DNA of 64,000 nucleotides, taken from NCBI GenBank assembly GCA_014860745.1, contig JACZJC010000039.1, forward strand, positions 62,001-126,000, given 5' to 3'. The notes under the pieces are model-generated. The model saw nothing but the letters and a program-made list of their open reading frames with translations. It searched no databases and had not been told where the DNA came from. Shown here in pieces: positions 8,711-16,818 of this stretch. How positions within the stretch are numbered: position 1 is the first letter of the stretch; every line of letters begins with the position of its first letter. Made by a program: the position numbers and the translations under genes. This DNA is from Anaerolineales bacterium (GTDB lineage: Bacteria > Chloroflexota > Anaerolineae > Anaerolineales > Villigracilaceae).

Positions 8711-8729
8711 GGTTGGCATTTTATTTTTC
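8695..8729 (+). terminator. Rho-independent terminator after the HTH gene
   Basis: Nine-base arms AAATGCCAA and TTGGCATTT followed by TTATTTTTC; the stop codon of the HTH gene is in the loop. Confidence 0.75.
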
Positions 8730-8787
8730 AGAAAATAATGCGGGACGAAAAATCACCGCCCTGCCGCAAAAATCTTAAGGAGTTTCC

Positions 8788-9498
8788 ATGGTAGCCTTCA
8801 CGCACTACATTCCCATACTGACCACCCTTATCTCGTTTTCGTTCACTGTTGCTTTGTACAAGCATTGGATGCGCAAGCCGGAAGCGAAATACCTGATGTG
8901 GTGGACCGTCGGCGCTTTCTTCTTCGGCATCGGCACGTTGACTGAATCCATCAATGTGTTGATCGGCTGGAGCGTATTCAACATGAAAGCCTGGTACATT
9001 TCGGGCGCGCTGCTCGGAGCATTCCCGCTCGCGCAGGGAACGGTATATCTGCTTCTCAAAAAGAGAACCGCCGACCTGCTGGCCTGGTTTTTCATTATTT
9101 ATATTTCAGTCGCGTCGATTGCCATCATCCTCTCGCCAGTGGATATGTCAATTGTGGATCCAAGCCGATTGACCGGCAAGGTGATGACGTGGACCTGGGC
9201 ACGTATGTTTTCCATTTTGCCAAACACCTATGCGCTGATCTTCCTGGTGGGCGGTGCGGCCTGGTCGGCAATTCAATATGCCCGCAAGCTGAATAACGGA
9301 AGCCGTGTGCTTGGGAACTGGCTGATTGCCATCGGCGGATTGCTGCCCGGCATCGGCGGTGCTTTCACGCGTTTTGGCTTCGTGGAGATGTTGTTCGTAA
9401 CCGAGATCATCGGCATTTCGCTGATCTGGGCCGGGTATCGCGTCATGATGCAAACTCAAACCGCATCCATTCACACATCACAAGCCGCCGCAGATTGA
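8788..9498 (+). CDS. Seven-TM membrane protein of unknown function
   Basis: A 236-residue protein with seven predicted membrane helices (residues about 8-26, 37-60, 67-88, 94-116, 143-165, 177-198, 203-222) and short loops. The start has a good AAGGAG ribosome binding site. I do not recognise a family with certainty; the 7-TM layout resembles membrane-embedded sensory domains, but no kinase, cyclase or other output domain is attached. It follows the PucC-like and HTH genes in the same direction, after a terminator, and could be functionally linked to them. Confidence 0.65.
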   Translation: MVAFTHYIPILTTLISFSFTVALYKHWMRKPEAKYLMWWTVGAFFFGIGTLTESINVLIGWSVFNMKAWYISGALLGAFPLAQGTVYLLLKKRTADLLAWFFIIYISVASIAIILSPVDMSIVDPSRLTGKVMTWTWARMFSILPNTYALIFLVGGAAWSAIQYARKLNNGSRVLGNWLIAIGGLLPGIGGAFTRFGFVEMLFVTEIIGISLIWAGYRVMMQTQTASIHTSQAAAD

Positions 9499-9520
9499 TG
9501 CTGTGATTCCAAACGAAAAT

Positions 9521-9550
9521 CATCCCACAAGTTCGGCGGGGTGTTTTTTT
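9521..9550 (+). terminator. Terminator after the 7-TM gene
   Basis: CATCCC pairs with GGGGTG (one G-U pair) around an 11-nt loop, followed by a run of seven T. Confidence 0.55.
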
Positions 9551-9578
9551 GTTAATCGAATTAACAATCCCGGCATCC

Positions 9579-9613
9579 CATGACAATGTCATGACTTTAC
9601 CTTGCGTCATGAC
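9579..9613. promoter_or_regulatory. Palindromic operator-like sites at the kinase promoter
   Basis: A perfect 15-bp inverted repeat, CATGACA-A-TGTCATG (9579-9593), and two copies of the palindrome GTCATGAC at 9588-9595 and 9606-9613, 18 bp apart and so on nearly the same helix face. The second copy overlaps the -35 box. This looks like a cooperative binding site for a dimeric regulator, whose identity is not evident. Confidence 0.55.
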
Positions 9614-9631
9614 ATTAAATTGGTTTATACT
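9602..9631 (+). promoter_or_regulatory. Leaderless promoter of the Ser/Thr kinase gene
   Basis: TTGCGT (9602-9607), 18-bp spacer, TATACT (9626-9631). The ATG at 9639 starts 7 nt after the -10 box, so it coincides with the expected transcript start; no Shine-Dalgarno is present. Confidence 0.65.
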
Positions 9632-9638
9632 TGCGCGC

Positions 9639-11078
9639 ATGGCAATCCCAGAAAAAATCGGCCGTTATACTGTGAAATCCGAATTGGGTCGTGGCGGCAT
9701 GGCTACGGTCTACCGCGCATTCGACCCAAGTTTTGACCGCGAAGTTGCGATCAAGGTCCTGCCGCGTGAAATGCTGCATGACCCTCAATTCCGTTCCCGC
9801 TTTGAACGCGAGATCAAGATGGTGGCTGCTTTGGAACATCCGGCCATTGTGCCGGTCTACGATGTGGGGGATGAGGATGGACAGCCTTATTTTGTCATGC
9901 GCTATATGACGGGCGGCTCCCTTTCCGACTGGATCGAAAAAGGCAAGTTCTCGGTTCAGGATACGGCGCGCATCATCGAAAAGATCGCGCAGGGACTGGC
10001 CTACTCGCACCGCAAGGGAATTATCCACCGCGACCTCAAACCCGATAACATCCTGTTTGACGACAATGGCGATCCGTTTATCTCAGACTTTGGCGTGGCC
10101 AAATTGACGGAAGCAAGCGGCGGGTTGACCGGAAGCGGTGTCATTGGCACGCCCGCCTATATGAGTCCCGAACAGGCCCAGGGAAATGAGATCGACGGCA
10201 GAAGCGACGTCTATGGACTGGGAGTGATCATTTATCAAATGTTGAGCGGCCAGCAGCCGTACAGCGCGGATACCCCCATGGGGGTGGTTGTAAAGCACAT
10301 TACCGAACCCGTTCCGGAAATCCTGAACCTCATTCCCAACCTGCCGCATGAAATGGATGAGGTCATCAAAACCGCGCTGGCAAAAGATAAGACCAAGCGT
10401 TATGCCACCACCATAGACCTGGCAAAGGCATTAAACATGGTCGCATTTGGCAATGAAGGGAATATTACCTTCAGCTCAAATACCGGCCTTGGCAAAAAAG
10501 GTTTATTCAACACCACCAACACCCCCTCTTCCCGCGGGAAAACAGGGCTGGTCATCGTTGGGATCGTGTTTGTGGTTGCTGTCATTGGCTTCTTCCTGCT
10601 GCGCAACCAATTGCTCGTCCCTGATGACACCAACCCAACAAGTTTGCCTTCCACTGCTTTGCCGACGCTAATCACCGCTCCAACCTCGGGATCTACGACA
10701 AATGCGTTCTCACCTGCCTGCTCCGCGAATGCAGCTTTCCCCACGCCGGAGGCAAAGTTAACCAACGGTATCTGTGTTAAAAAGTTGCCCTACGCCTCCA
10801 TCACCATTCCGGAAGGCGCTTCGTATGAAGTGCAGAACCCCGAAGGCTCCTGCAAAGTGGAAGTGGTCAACAGCGGCAAGCAGGTCTTATCCTGCAGCGG
10901 ACCGAATTTCCTGCTCCTTAAGTTAAAAGTCTGCACACCGCCCATCGTCTCCAGAGTGGACGCCGGCAAATGCTCAACGGACAATACCTTCGATTCGGCC
11001 AACCAGTGCTGTATGGATGTGCCGCCGCAGGATGCGGGTTGTATCGTGCAGGAATTCCAGTTACGAGGTTGTCAATAA
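9639..11078 (+). CDS. Transmembrane eukaryotic-type Ser/Thr protein kinase (PknB-like)
   Basis: 479 residues. The kinase domain occupies residues 7-270: glycine loop LGRGGMATVYRAF, catalytic Lys in VAIKVL, catalytic loop HRDLKPDN, DFGVAKL, and the activation/P+1 segment GTPAYMSPEQ, so it should be active. A single TM helix (about 305-325) follows a short linker. The outside part, about 150 residues, is Thr/Pro-rich and then has ten cysteines, probably disulfide-bonded, instead of PASTA repeats; its ligand is unknown. A 30-codon in-frame extension is rejected because it contains the promoter. Flanked by terminators, so probably monocistronic. Confidence 0.93.
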   Translation: MAIPEKIGRYTVKSELGRGGMATVYRAFDPSFDREVAIKVLPREMLHDPQFRSRFEREIKMVAALEHPAIVPVYDVGDEDGQPYFVMRYMTGGSLSDWIEKGKFSVQDTARIIEKIAQGLAYSHRKGIIHRDLKPDNILFDDNGDPFISDFGVAKLTEASGGLTGSGVIGTPAYMSPEQAQGNEIDGRSDVYGLGVIIYQMLSGQQPYSADTPMGVVVKHITEPVPEILNLIPNLPHEMDEVIKTALAKDKTKRYATTIDLAKALNMVAFGNEGNITFSSNTGLGKKGLFNTTNTPSSRGKTGLVIVGIVFVVAVIGFFLLRNQLLVPDDTNPTSLPSTALPTLITAPTSGSTTNAFSPACSANAAFPTPEAKLTNGICVKKLPYASITIPEGASYEVQNPEGSCKVEVVNSGKQVLSCSGPNFLLLKLKVCTPPIVSRVDAGKCSTDNTFDSANQCCMDVPPQDAGCIVQEFQLRGCQ

Positions 11079-11081
11079 ATC

Positions 11082-11112
11082 ATCGGGCGTAAACACGCCC
11101 GATTTTCTTTTC
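11082..11112 (+). terminator. Terminator after the kinase gene
   Basis: ATCGGGCGT and ACGCCCGAT arms with a 3-nt loop, then a T-rich tail. Confidence 0.85.
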
Positions 11113-11126
11113 AACATCCGGGGTGA

Positions 11127-11132
11127 TAAAAT
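11127..11132 (+). promoter_or_regulatory. -10 box of leaderless rsmI
   Basis: TAAAAT ends 6 nt before the rsmI ATG at 11139, and there is no Shine-Dalgarno between. The -35 region is weak. Confidence 0.5.
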
Positions 11133-11138
11133 AACCAA

Positions 11139-11963
11139 ATGGGAACACTCTACCTCGTCGCAACACCGATTGGCAACCTGGAGGATATCAGTCCCCGCGG
11201 CGTACGCATCCTGCGCGAGGTCCTTCTGATCGCCGCCGAAGATACCCGCCACACCGGCACACTGCTCAAACACTTCGACATCAAAACCCCCCTCACCAGT
11301 TACTGGGAACACAACAAACTTAATAAGCTTGATTTCATTCTCGAAAAACTTTCGCAGGGTGACGTGGCCCTCGTCTCCGATGCAGGGACTCCTGCGATTA
11401 ATGACCCGGGCTATGAACTCGTCCAGGCGGCTCTCGCCTCCCGCTTCGACGTTGTACCTGTTCCAGGTCCCTCGGCACCCATCGCCGCCTTGACAGTCTC
11501 CGGCTTACCCACGGATTCATTTTTATATCTTGGCTACCTTCCCAGCAAATCAAGCGAACGCCGCAAATCCCTCTTGCAAATTTCCGACCTGCCCTACACA
11601 TTGATCTTCCTCGAATCCCCCCATCGCATCGTGGACTCGCTTGAAGACATCCTTTCCACTTTAGGTGACCGACGCATCTGCCTTGCCCGCGAAATGACCA
11701 AGCTTTACGAAGAATACTGGCGCGGACAAATCAGCGGCGCAATCGAGCATTTCAAATCCAAAGCCCCGCGCGGAGAGTTTACGCTGGTGGTGGAAGGAAA
11801 GAGGAAAGAAGAAAGAAGTGTTTGGACGGAAGATGAATTATTGAAAGCCATCAAGAAGGAATTGAAAGCAGGTAAATCCGCAAAAGAAATTTCTGCTGAA
11901 TTGGCAGAACAAAGCGGTTGGAACAAAAAAGAAGTGTACGCAAAAACCATCCAGGAAAAATAA
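11139..11963 (+). CDS. rsmI: 16S rRNA (cytidine1402-2'-O)-methyltransferase RsmI
   Basis: 274 residues, the usual size. The SAM-dependent tetrapyrrole-methylase fold is shown by the N-terminal GTLYLVATPIGNLEDISPR, AAEDTRHTGTLL, SDAGTPAINDPGYELV and PVPGPSAPIAALTVSGLPTD, all signatures of RsmI. It methylates the ribose of C1402 in the decoding centre of 16S rRNA. The C-terminal 45 residues are Lys/Glu-rich and end in a small helical domain typical of the family. The next gene starts 10 bp downstream with its own AAGGAG site, so the two may be co-transcribed although functionally unrelated. Confidence 0.95.
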   Translation: MGTLYLVATPIGNLEDISPRGVRILREVLLIAAEDTRHTGTLLKHFDIKTPLTSYWEHNKLNKLDFILEKLSQGDVALVSDAGTPAINDPGYELVQAALASRFDVVPVPGPSAPIAALTVSGLPTDSFLYLGYLPSKSSERRKSLLQISDLPYTLIFLESPHRIVDSLEDILSTLGDRRICLAREMTKLYEEYWRGQISGAIEHFKSKAPRGEFTLVVEGKRKEERSVWTEDELLKAIKKELKAGKSAKEISAELAEQSGWNKKEVYAKTIQEK

Positions 11964-11973
11964 GGAGACTCAC

Positions 11974-13467
11974 ATGCCCGAAAAGATCGTAACCAAAACT
12001 GAAGAAAAGAAAGAAGAAAAGAAGGAAGAGAAACCTACCCCAAAGGACAATCTCGTCGAAAGCAAACATTCCGCGCGGATTGGCGGCAAGACCATCAAGT
12101 ACACCGTCACCACAGGGACGATCGTACTGAAAGAGGAAGTCAACGACAAGGAAAAGGATGCGGAAGTTGAAAAGCCGCGCGCGCAAATCTTTTTCACCGC
12201 CTACGCCAAAGACGGCGTGAAGGATAAAACCAAACGCCCCATTACTTTTTCCTTCAACGGCGGGCCTGGTTCCTCCTCGGTGTGGCTGCACATGGGCGTG
12301 CTCGGTCCGCGCCGCGTGGTGCTCACCGATGACGGCGAAATGCCAAAACCTCCCTTCCAACTGACCGACAACCAATTCTCCATTTTCGATGAAACCGACC
12401 TCGTCTTCATCGACCCGATGAGCACCGGCTTCAGCCGCCCCGTCGAGGGCGAGAAATCGAAGGAATGGCATACCTTCACCAAAGATATTCAATCCGTCGG
12501 CGATTTCATCCGCCTGTATACCACGCGTTACAACCGCTGGCTCTCGCCCAAATTTCTTGCGGGAGAATCCTACGGGACCACGCGCGCGGCGGGTCTCTCC
12601 GGCTATTTGCAGGACCGCCACGGGATGACCCTCAACGGACTCATGCTCATCTCCGCCGTGCTCGATTTCACCACCATCGATTTCAACCTCAACAACGACC
12701 TGCCTTATATCCTCTTCCTGCCTGCCTACACAGCCACAGCCTGGTATCACGGCAAGTTGGGCTTCAAAGCGCCTTTGAAAACCATCCTCAAGGAAGCCGA
12801 GGAATTTGCAAAAGGGGAATACGCCGCTGCATTGCTCAAAGGCGCATCGCTCACGCCCGAAGAACGCGAGAACATCGTCGAAAAACTTTCACGTTATACC
12901 GGCATTTCGCAAGAGTTCATCCGCCGCAGCAACCTGCGGATTCAAGACCGCCACTTCTTCAAGGAACTCCTGCGCGAGCGTGGAAAAACCGTCGGCCGAC
13001 TGGACAGCCGTTTCACCGGCATCGACCGCATCGGCGTCACCGAGTCCCCGGAGTTCGACCCGCTATTCGCGCAGGTCAACGGCCCGTACACGGCGGCGTT
13101 CAATGAGTACATCCGCAGTGAACTCAAGTTCGAGACCGACCTGCCCTATGAAATCCTCAGCGAAAAAGTTTGGATGAACTGGTCGTACAGCTACTTCCAG
13201 AATCAATATGTCAACGTCGCCGAAACCCTGCGCGCCGCCATGACCTTCAATAAATATCTCAAGGTCTTCGTCGCCAACGGATACTACGATCTTGGCACGC
13301 CTTACTTCGCCACCGAATACACATTCGACCATCTCGGCCTGGACGAATCCCTGCGCAAGAACATCAGCATGGGCTATTACGACGCCGGCCACATGATGTA
13401 CGTCCATTTGCCTTCGCTCAAAGCCATGAAAAAAGACCTTGCCAAATTTATCAGGGATGCGAGTTAA
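11974..13467 (+). CDS. S10-family serine carboxypeptidase-like protein
   Basis: 497 residues. The S10 fold is shown by the oxyanion segment FNGGPGSSSVWLHMG, the nucleophile Ser in GESYGTTRAAG, the catalytic Asp in NGYYDLGTPYFA and the His in GHMMYV. The N-terminus is a highly charged Lys/Glu-rich stretch of about 25 residues with no signal peptide, so the enzyme may be cytoplasmic or exported by another route. Family members remove C-terminal residues from peptides. Strong AAGGAG ribosome binding site; probably transcribed with rsmI. Confidence 0.9.
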   Translation: MPEKIVTKTEEKKEEKKEEKPTPKDNLVESKHSARIGGKTIKYTVTTGTIVLKEEVNDKEKDAEVEKPRAQIFFTAYAKDGVKDKTKRPITFSFNGGPGSSSVWLHMGVLGPRRVVLTDDGEMPKPPFQLTDNQFSIFDETDLVFIDPMSTGFSRPVEGEKSKEWHTFTKDIQSVGDFIRLYTTRYNRWLSPKFLAGESYGTTRAAGLSGYLQDRHGMTLNGLMLISAVLDFTTIDFNLNNDLPYILFLPAYTATAWYHGKLGFKAPLKTILKEAEEFAKGEYAAALLKGASLTPEERENIVEKLSRYTGISQEFIRRSNLRIQDRHFFKELLRERGKTVGRLDSRFTGIDRIGVTESPEFDPLFAQVNGPYTAAFNEYIRSELKFETDLPYEILSEKVWMNWSYSYFQNQYVNVAETLRAAMTFNKYLKVFVANGYYDLGTPYFATEYTFDHLGLDESLRKNISMGYYDAGHMMYVHLPSLKAMKKDLAKFIRDAS

Positions 13468-13500
13468 CCAAAGAGTCCATCGCACCCACTCCAGGATTTT

Positions 13501-14559
13501 ATGAACCTTAACGACCTCGACCACTTCAAAAAAACCGACACCCAAAACATGCTGGCACAGATTGACGGGCTTCCCGATCAATTACAAACTGCATGGGAAT
13601 TGGGACAGGCTCAAACCCTGCCTGATTTTAGCGGCATCCAAAACATCGTCATCGCCGGGATGGGAGACTCCGCGCTCGCCGCCGAACTGACAACTGCTTC
13701 TGTTCTCTCGAGCATTCGCCTCCCCGTGACAGTGCACCGCAACTACGGCCTGCCCGCATTTGCCAACGGCAAAGGAACCCTGGTCGTCTGTGTTTCCCAT
13801 TCCGGCAGCACTGAAGAGACCCTGGATGCCTTCGAAACCGCGCTTAAAACCAAATGCCGCCTGCTTGTCATTTCAACAGGCGGCGAATTGACCAAACGCG
13901 CTTCCGAAAATGATATCCCCGTCTGGAAGTACGATCACAAGGGCAGGGCCAATGCCAGCATCGCCTTCCCGTTTGGATTCCTGCTCTCGTTGTTTTCGCG
14001 TTTGGGATTCATTCCCGACCCCGCCGCGGACGTGGCCGAGGCTGTTGCAATGATGAAGCGTTCGCAACAGCACATCGTGGCGGATGTGGTCGCTGCGAAG
14101 AATCCCGCCAAGCGTTATGCAGGTCAACTGGTGGGACGCTGGGTTACCTTCGTCGGCACGGAAACCATCGCCCCCGTTGCGCGGCGATGGAAAATGCAGA
14201 TCAACCAGCTCGCCAAGGCAGGCGCAAACTTTGAAATCATCCCCGAAGCCAATCACAATACATTGCTTGCCACGCTTAATCCGAACCCGACCCTCAATGC
14301 CCACACTATGACCCTCTTTATGCGTTCACCGGCCGACCATCCCCGCAACCGCCTCCGCTCCGACATAATGCGCCAAACCTTCATGCTCGAAGGCCTGAAC
14401 ACGGACGTGATCGACGCGCGCGGGGAATTGGTCATCGCTCACCTGTGGACGCTGATCCTCTTCGGCGATTACATGGCCTATTACCTCGCCATGGCTTATG
14501 GAGCAGACCCATCGGAAGAGCAAGCAGTGATAAATTTCAAGGGGTCGATGCCAAAATAA
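13501..14559 (+). CDS. SIS-domain phosphoglucose/phosphomannose isomerase
   Basis: 352 residues. Two SIS folds: the first carries IAGMGDSALAAEL and VVCVSHSGSTEETLDAF (sugar-phosphate loop), the second contains the C-terminal FLEGLNTDVIDARGE-like region of the bifunctional PGI/PMI family. The conserved Glu in NHNTL-type and His motifs (PEANHNTLLA) match that family. It would interconvert glucose-6-P or mannose-6-P with fructose-6-P in the cytoplasm. It lies 33 bp after the S10 peptidase and before a bidirectional terminator. Confidence 0.88.
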   Translation: MNLNDLDHFKKTDTQNMLAQIDGLPDQLQTAWELGQAQTLPDFSGIQNIVIAGMGDSALAAELTTASVLSSIRLPVTVHRNYGLPAFANGKGTLVVCVSHSGSTEETLDAFETALKTKCRLLVISTGGELTKRASENDIPVWKYDHKGRANASIAFPFGFLLSLFSRLGFIPDPAADVAEAVAMMKRSQQHIVADVVAAKNPAKRYAGQLVGRWVTFVGTETIAPVARRWKMQINQLAKAGANFEIIPEANHNTLLATLNPNPTLNAHTMTLFMRSPADHPRNRLRSDIMRQTFMLEGLNTDVIDARGELVIAHLWTLILFGDYMAYYLAMAYGADPSEEQAVINFKGSMPK

Positions 14560-14585
14560 ACCGGCGCTTAGCTGCTTTATAGTTA

Positions 14586-14614
14586 AAAAAATCGGGACGT
14601 AACGTCCCGATTTT
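14586..14614. terminator. Bidirectional terminator between isomerase and FTR1 genes
   Basis: ATCGGGACG and CGTCCCGAT arms around a 3-nt loop, with A-run on one side and T-run on the other, serving both convergent genes. Confidence 0.85.
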
Positions 14615-14617
14615 AAA

Positions 14618-15442
14618 TTAAGCTTGTGCCTGTGCTTCTTTTTGAGGTTTTTGGCCGGCCCATTGCAATCCAATACCGATCGCAACAAAATATGCCACGT
14701 AGGCGATTATCTCGCTCAAACTCGGGCTTGGGTTATAGCCAAACAGGGCTGCGAGCAATTGTCCCAAAGTAGATTCCTTGCTGATGATCGAAGTAAGGTC
14801 CCAGACGTGCTCGATGATGGCCGGAATCCAGCCGACTTCAGTAAATTCATGCACGCCATGCGCGAACAAGCCAGCCGCAAACAGAACCAGTAAAACGCCG
14901 GTAATTTGAAAGAAACGGCGCAGGTCGAGGCGGACCGTGCTGGCGAAGATCGTCCAGCCAAGCAGGATAGCCGTACCCAACCCAAGGAAGGCGCCGATCA
15001 TAGTTTGCAGGGAATTTGAAATAAAGACCGATGCGGTCAGAAAGAGCGCCAGTTCGATCCCCTCGCGCATCACAGCAACGAAGGCAACAAAAAATATGGC
15101 GCGCTGGCCAAGCTTGGAAGCGTGGTGGACCTCCGCTTCAAGGCTGGCTTTTAGAAAACGTGCCTGGCGGCTCATCCAAAAGATCATCCATGTGAGTAAC
15201 CCCGCTGCAATCAACATGGTAAATCCCTCAAAGATTGCTTCACCAGGATCCTTCATTTCAAGGCCAAGGGAAGTCAGCAGTACGGCAGCCAGGATGCTGA
15301 GAACGCCAGCGCTCAACGTCCCAAACCAGATCACCGGAACAAGGTCGGTGCGCTTCATTTGGCGGACAGCGCCGAGCAAAATTCCGACGATCAGGGCGGC
15401 TTCGATTCCTTCGCGCAGGGAAAGCAGATAACTTGGCAGCAT
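14618..15442 (-). CDS. FTR1-family high-affinity iron permease
   Basis: 274 residues and seven predicted TM helices. Two REGxE iron-binding motifs are visible, REGIEAALIVGI in TM1 and REGIELALFLTA in TM4, as expected for Ftr1/EfeU. It should import iron across the cytoplasmic membrane. Typical partners (EfeO/EfeB or a multicopper oxidase) are not adjacent, so electron transfer must come from elsewhere. It is convergent with the isomerase gene. The upstream DNA (15443-15560) is AT-rich and contains a TAGAT/ATCTA inverted repeat near 15546-15565 that could bind an iron-responsive regulator, but this is weak. Confidence 0.92.
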   Translation of the reverse strand: MLPSYLLSLREGIEAALIVGILLGAVRQMKRTDLVPVIWFGTLSAGVLSILAAVLLTSLGLEMKDPGEAIFEGFTMLIAAGLLTWMIFWMSRQARFLKASLEAEVHHASKLGQRAIFFVAFVAVMREGIELALFLTASVFISNSLQTMIGAFLGLGTAILLGWTIFASTVRLDLRRFFQITGVLLVLFAAGLFAHGVHEFTEVGWIPAIIEHVWDLTSIISKESTLGQLLAALFGYNPSPSLSEIIAYVAYFVAIGIGLQWAGQKPQKEAQAQA

Positions 15443-15613
15443 TCGTATTCACTCCATAATATGTATTATTAATTGACCCTTGCTCCATCCACTCACTTGA
15501 CAGCAAGATGCTCCAGGAGCAGGGAAAAGGTTAGCTGAATTGGCAGTGTTATAAATTAGATAATTCGGACAATCTAGGTAAAGGGATTAAATTGATTTTA
15601 TAGCTGCTTGGAA

Positions 15614-15810
15614 TCAACTATCAACCAGGTTGATAATTTTTTCCGTTTCGCTTCTTTGGTTCGTAATCTCCCCCAAATTTTCCGTGGAGTTGCGTTCTGC
15701 AAACTGCTCAAAATAGACCGCCATGCGGGGAATGTTTTTCCGCCACGAAAGGCGGGGAGGGTCGGCGTAGTCTAAGGCATATCAAGTCAAACCGATGAAG
15801 GCCAGAGAAA
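15614..15810 (-). pseudogene. Remnant of a glutathione S-transferase-like gene (C-terminal part)
   Basis: On the minus strand this otherwise empty region translates to SLAFIGLT, a stop codon at 15782-15784, then YALDY and ADPPRLSWRKNIPRMAVYF, then EQFAERNSTENL and a stop at 15614. The pattern of a small hydrophobic helix, then DxRxPxLxWR..P.L..WF..F..RPS, is the C-terminal end of bacterial glutathione S-transferases. The N-terminal thioredoxin-like domain is missing; beyond 15811 the VOC gene begins. I call it a truncated relic. The likeness is from memory of the family pattern. Confidence 0.5.
15619..15635. other. 17-bp inverted repeat
   Basis: Perfect 8-bp arms TATCAACC and GGTTGATA around one central base, followed by a T-run on the plus strand. 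It could be an operator, but it also lies within the last codons of the GST remnant, and no regulator gene is nearby. Confidence 0.35.
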
Positions 15811-16725
15811 ATGAGTCAAACACACCCTGAAAATAAAACTGAATTTTCGATTCACCCCGCCACGATGATTGGTCTAGTCTCGTTGAGAGTTGCCAACCTT
15901 GAGAATCAACTCGCATTCTATCAGCAGGTGCTTGGATTCAAACTCCACTGGCGCGAGGGAAACAAGGCCGGCCTCGGCGCGGGCGGCGCGGATTTGCTCG
16001 TCCTTACTGAAGAACCCAACCTGAAAAAATATCGGGGCGTAACAGGTCTTTATCACTTTGCCGTATTATTTCCCAACCGCCATGAGCTTGCCATTGCCAT
16101 CGCACGGTTGTCCTCTTTGAAATATCGTAACCATCCCACCGACCATATCATGACCAAAACCACCTACCTTGATGACCCCGAAGGCAACGGCATCGAGCTG
16201 TATTGTGAATCCCCCGAAGATGGTTCATGGACACTGAAAGACGGCAAATACGAAACCCGCCGCAAAGACGGCACCTGGAGCGACGGACGCGAGCCGCTGG
16301 ATGTGGAAGCGTTGTTCAAACACATAAAGGAAGATGACCGCCTTGACCTTCCCGTCCCATCTGAAACCCGCGTGGGACACATGCACTTGCACACGCGTAA
16401 CCTCCAGGAAGCTGTGGATTTCTATCACAATATCCTTGGCTTTGATGTGATGGGCGTTGTACCTGATTTTCAGATGGCCTTCGTTTCCGCAGGCGGATAT
16501 CACCACCATATTGGGCTGAACACATGGCAGGGAGCAGGCGCGCCTCCCCCTCCTGTGGATGCCGTCGGACTTCACCACTTCACTGTGGATTTCCCCGACC
16601 AACAAAGCCTGGACGAGGTAATTGCCCGGGTCGATGCAGCAGGCATCCCGTCGAATCGAACCGAGGCGGGTCTGCTTCTGCATGATCCTTCCCAAAACGG
16701 CGTCGTCTTAAGAATAAAAAGCTGA
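15811..16725 (+). CDS. Two-domain VOC protein, catechol-2,3-dioxygenase-like
   Basis: 304 residues made of two vicinal-oxygen-chelate domains (about 18-145 and 185-300). Metal-ligand candidates are His in GLYHFAVL, Glu in NGIELYCE, His in VGHMHLHTRN and LHHFTVDF, as in extradiol dioxygenases of the Bacillus CatE type. It would cleave a catecholic ring or act on a related electrophile using Fe2+ or Mn2+. It stands alone, beside the remnant of a GST-like gene. The glyoxalase-type alternative is less likely given the length and two-domain layout. Confidence 0.82.
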   Translation: MSQTHPENKTEFSIHPATMIGLVSLRVANLENQLAFYQQVLGFKLHWREGNKAGLGAGGADLLVLTEEPNLKKYRGVTGLYHFAVLFPNRHELAIAIARLSSLKYRNHPTDHIMTKTTYLDDPEGNGIELYCESPEDGSWTLKDGKYETRRKDGTWSDGREPLDVEALFKHIKEDDRLDLPVPSETRVGHMHLHTRNLQEAVDFYHNILGFDVMGVVPDFQMAFVSAGGYHHHIGLNTWQGAGAPPPPVDAVGLHHFTVDFPDQQSLDEVIARVDAAGIPSNRTEAGLLLHDPSQNGVVLRIKS

Positions 16726-16780
16726 CATTCGCATCATTCAAACATTCGCCAATTCGCGTTAATCTTTTGAGTTTTCCCTA

Positions 16781-16789
16781 TGCTATAAT
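16781..16789 (+). promoter_or_regulatory. Extended -10 promoter of tmRNA
   Basis: TGCTATAAT is an extended -10 element. It lies 29 bp upstream of the mature tmRNA 5' end; no good -35 box is seen. Confidence 0.6.
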
Positions 16790-16818
16790 GAAATCGCACG
16801 GAACATCTTCCATGCCAC

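Noticed and set aside
11851-12750. 299-codon minus-strand ORF
   Set aside because: Antisense to rsmI and the S10 peptidase gene; caused by low stop frequency in a GC-rich frame.
15546-15565. Inverted repeat TAGAT...ATCTA as an iron-box upstream of FTR1
   Set aside because: Arms are only 5 bp and the sequence does not match a Fur or DtxR box well; not enough for a feature.
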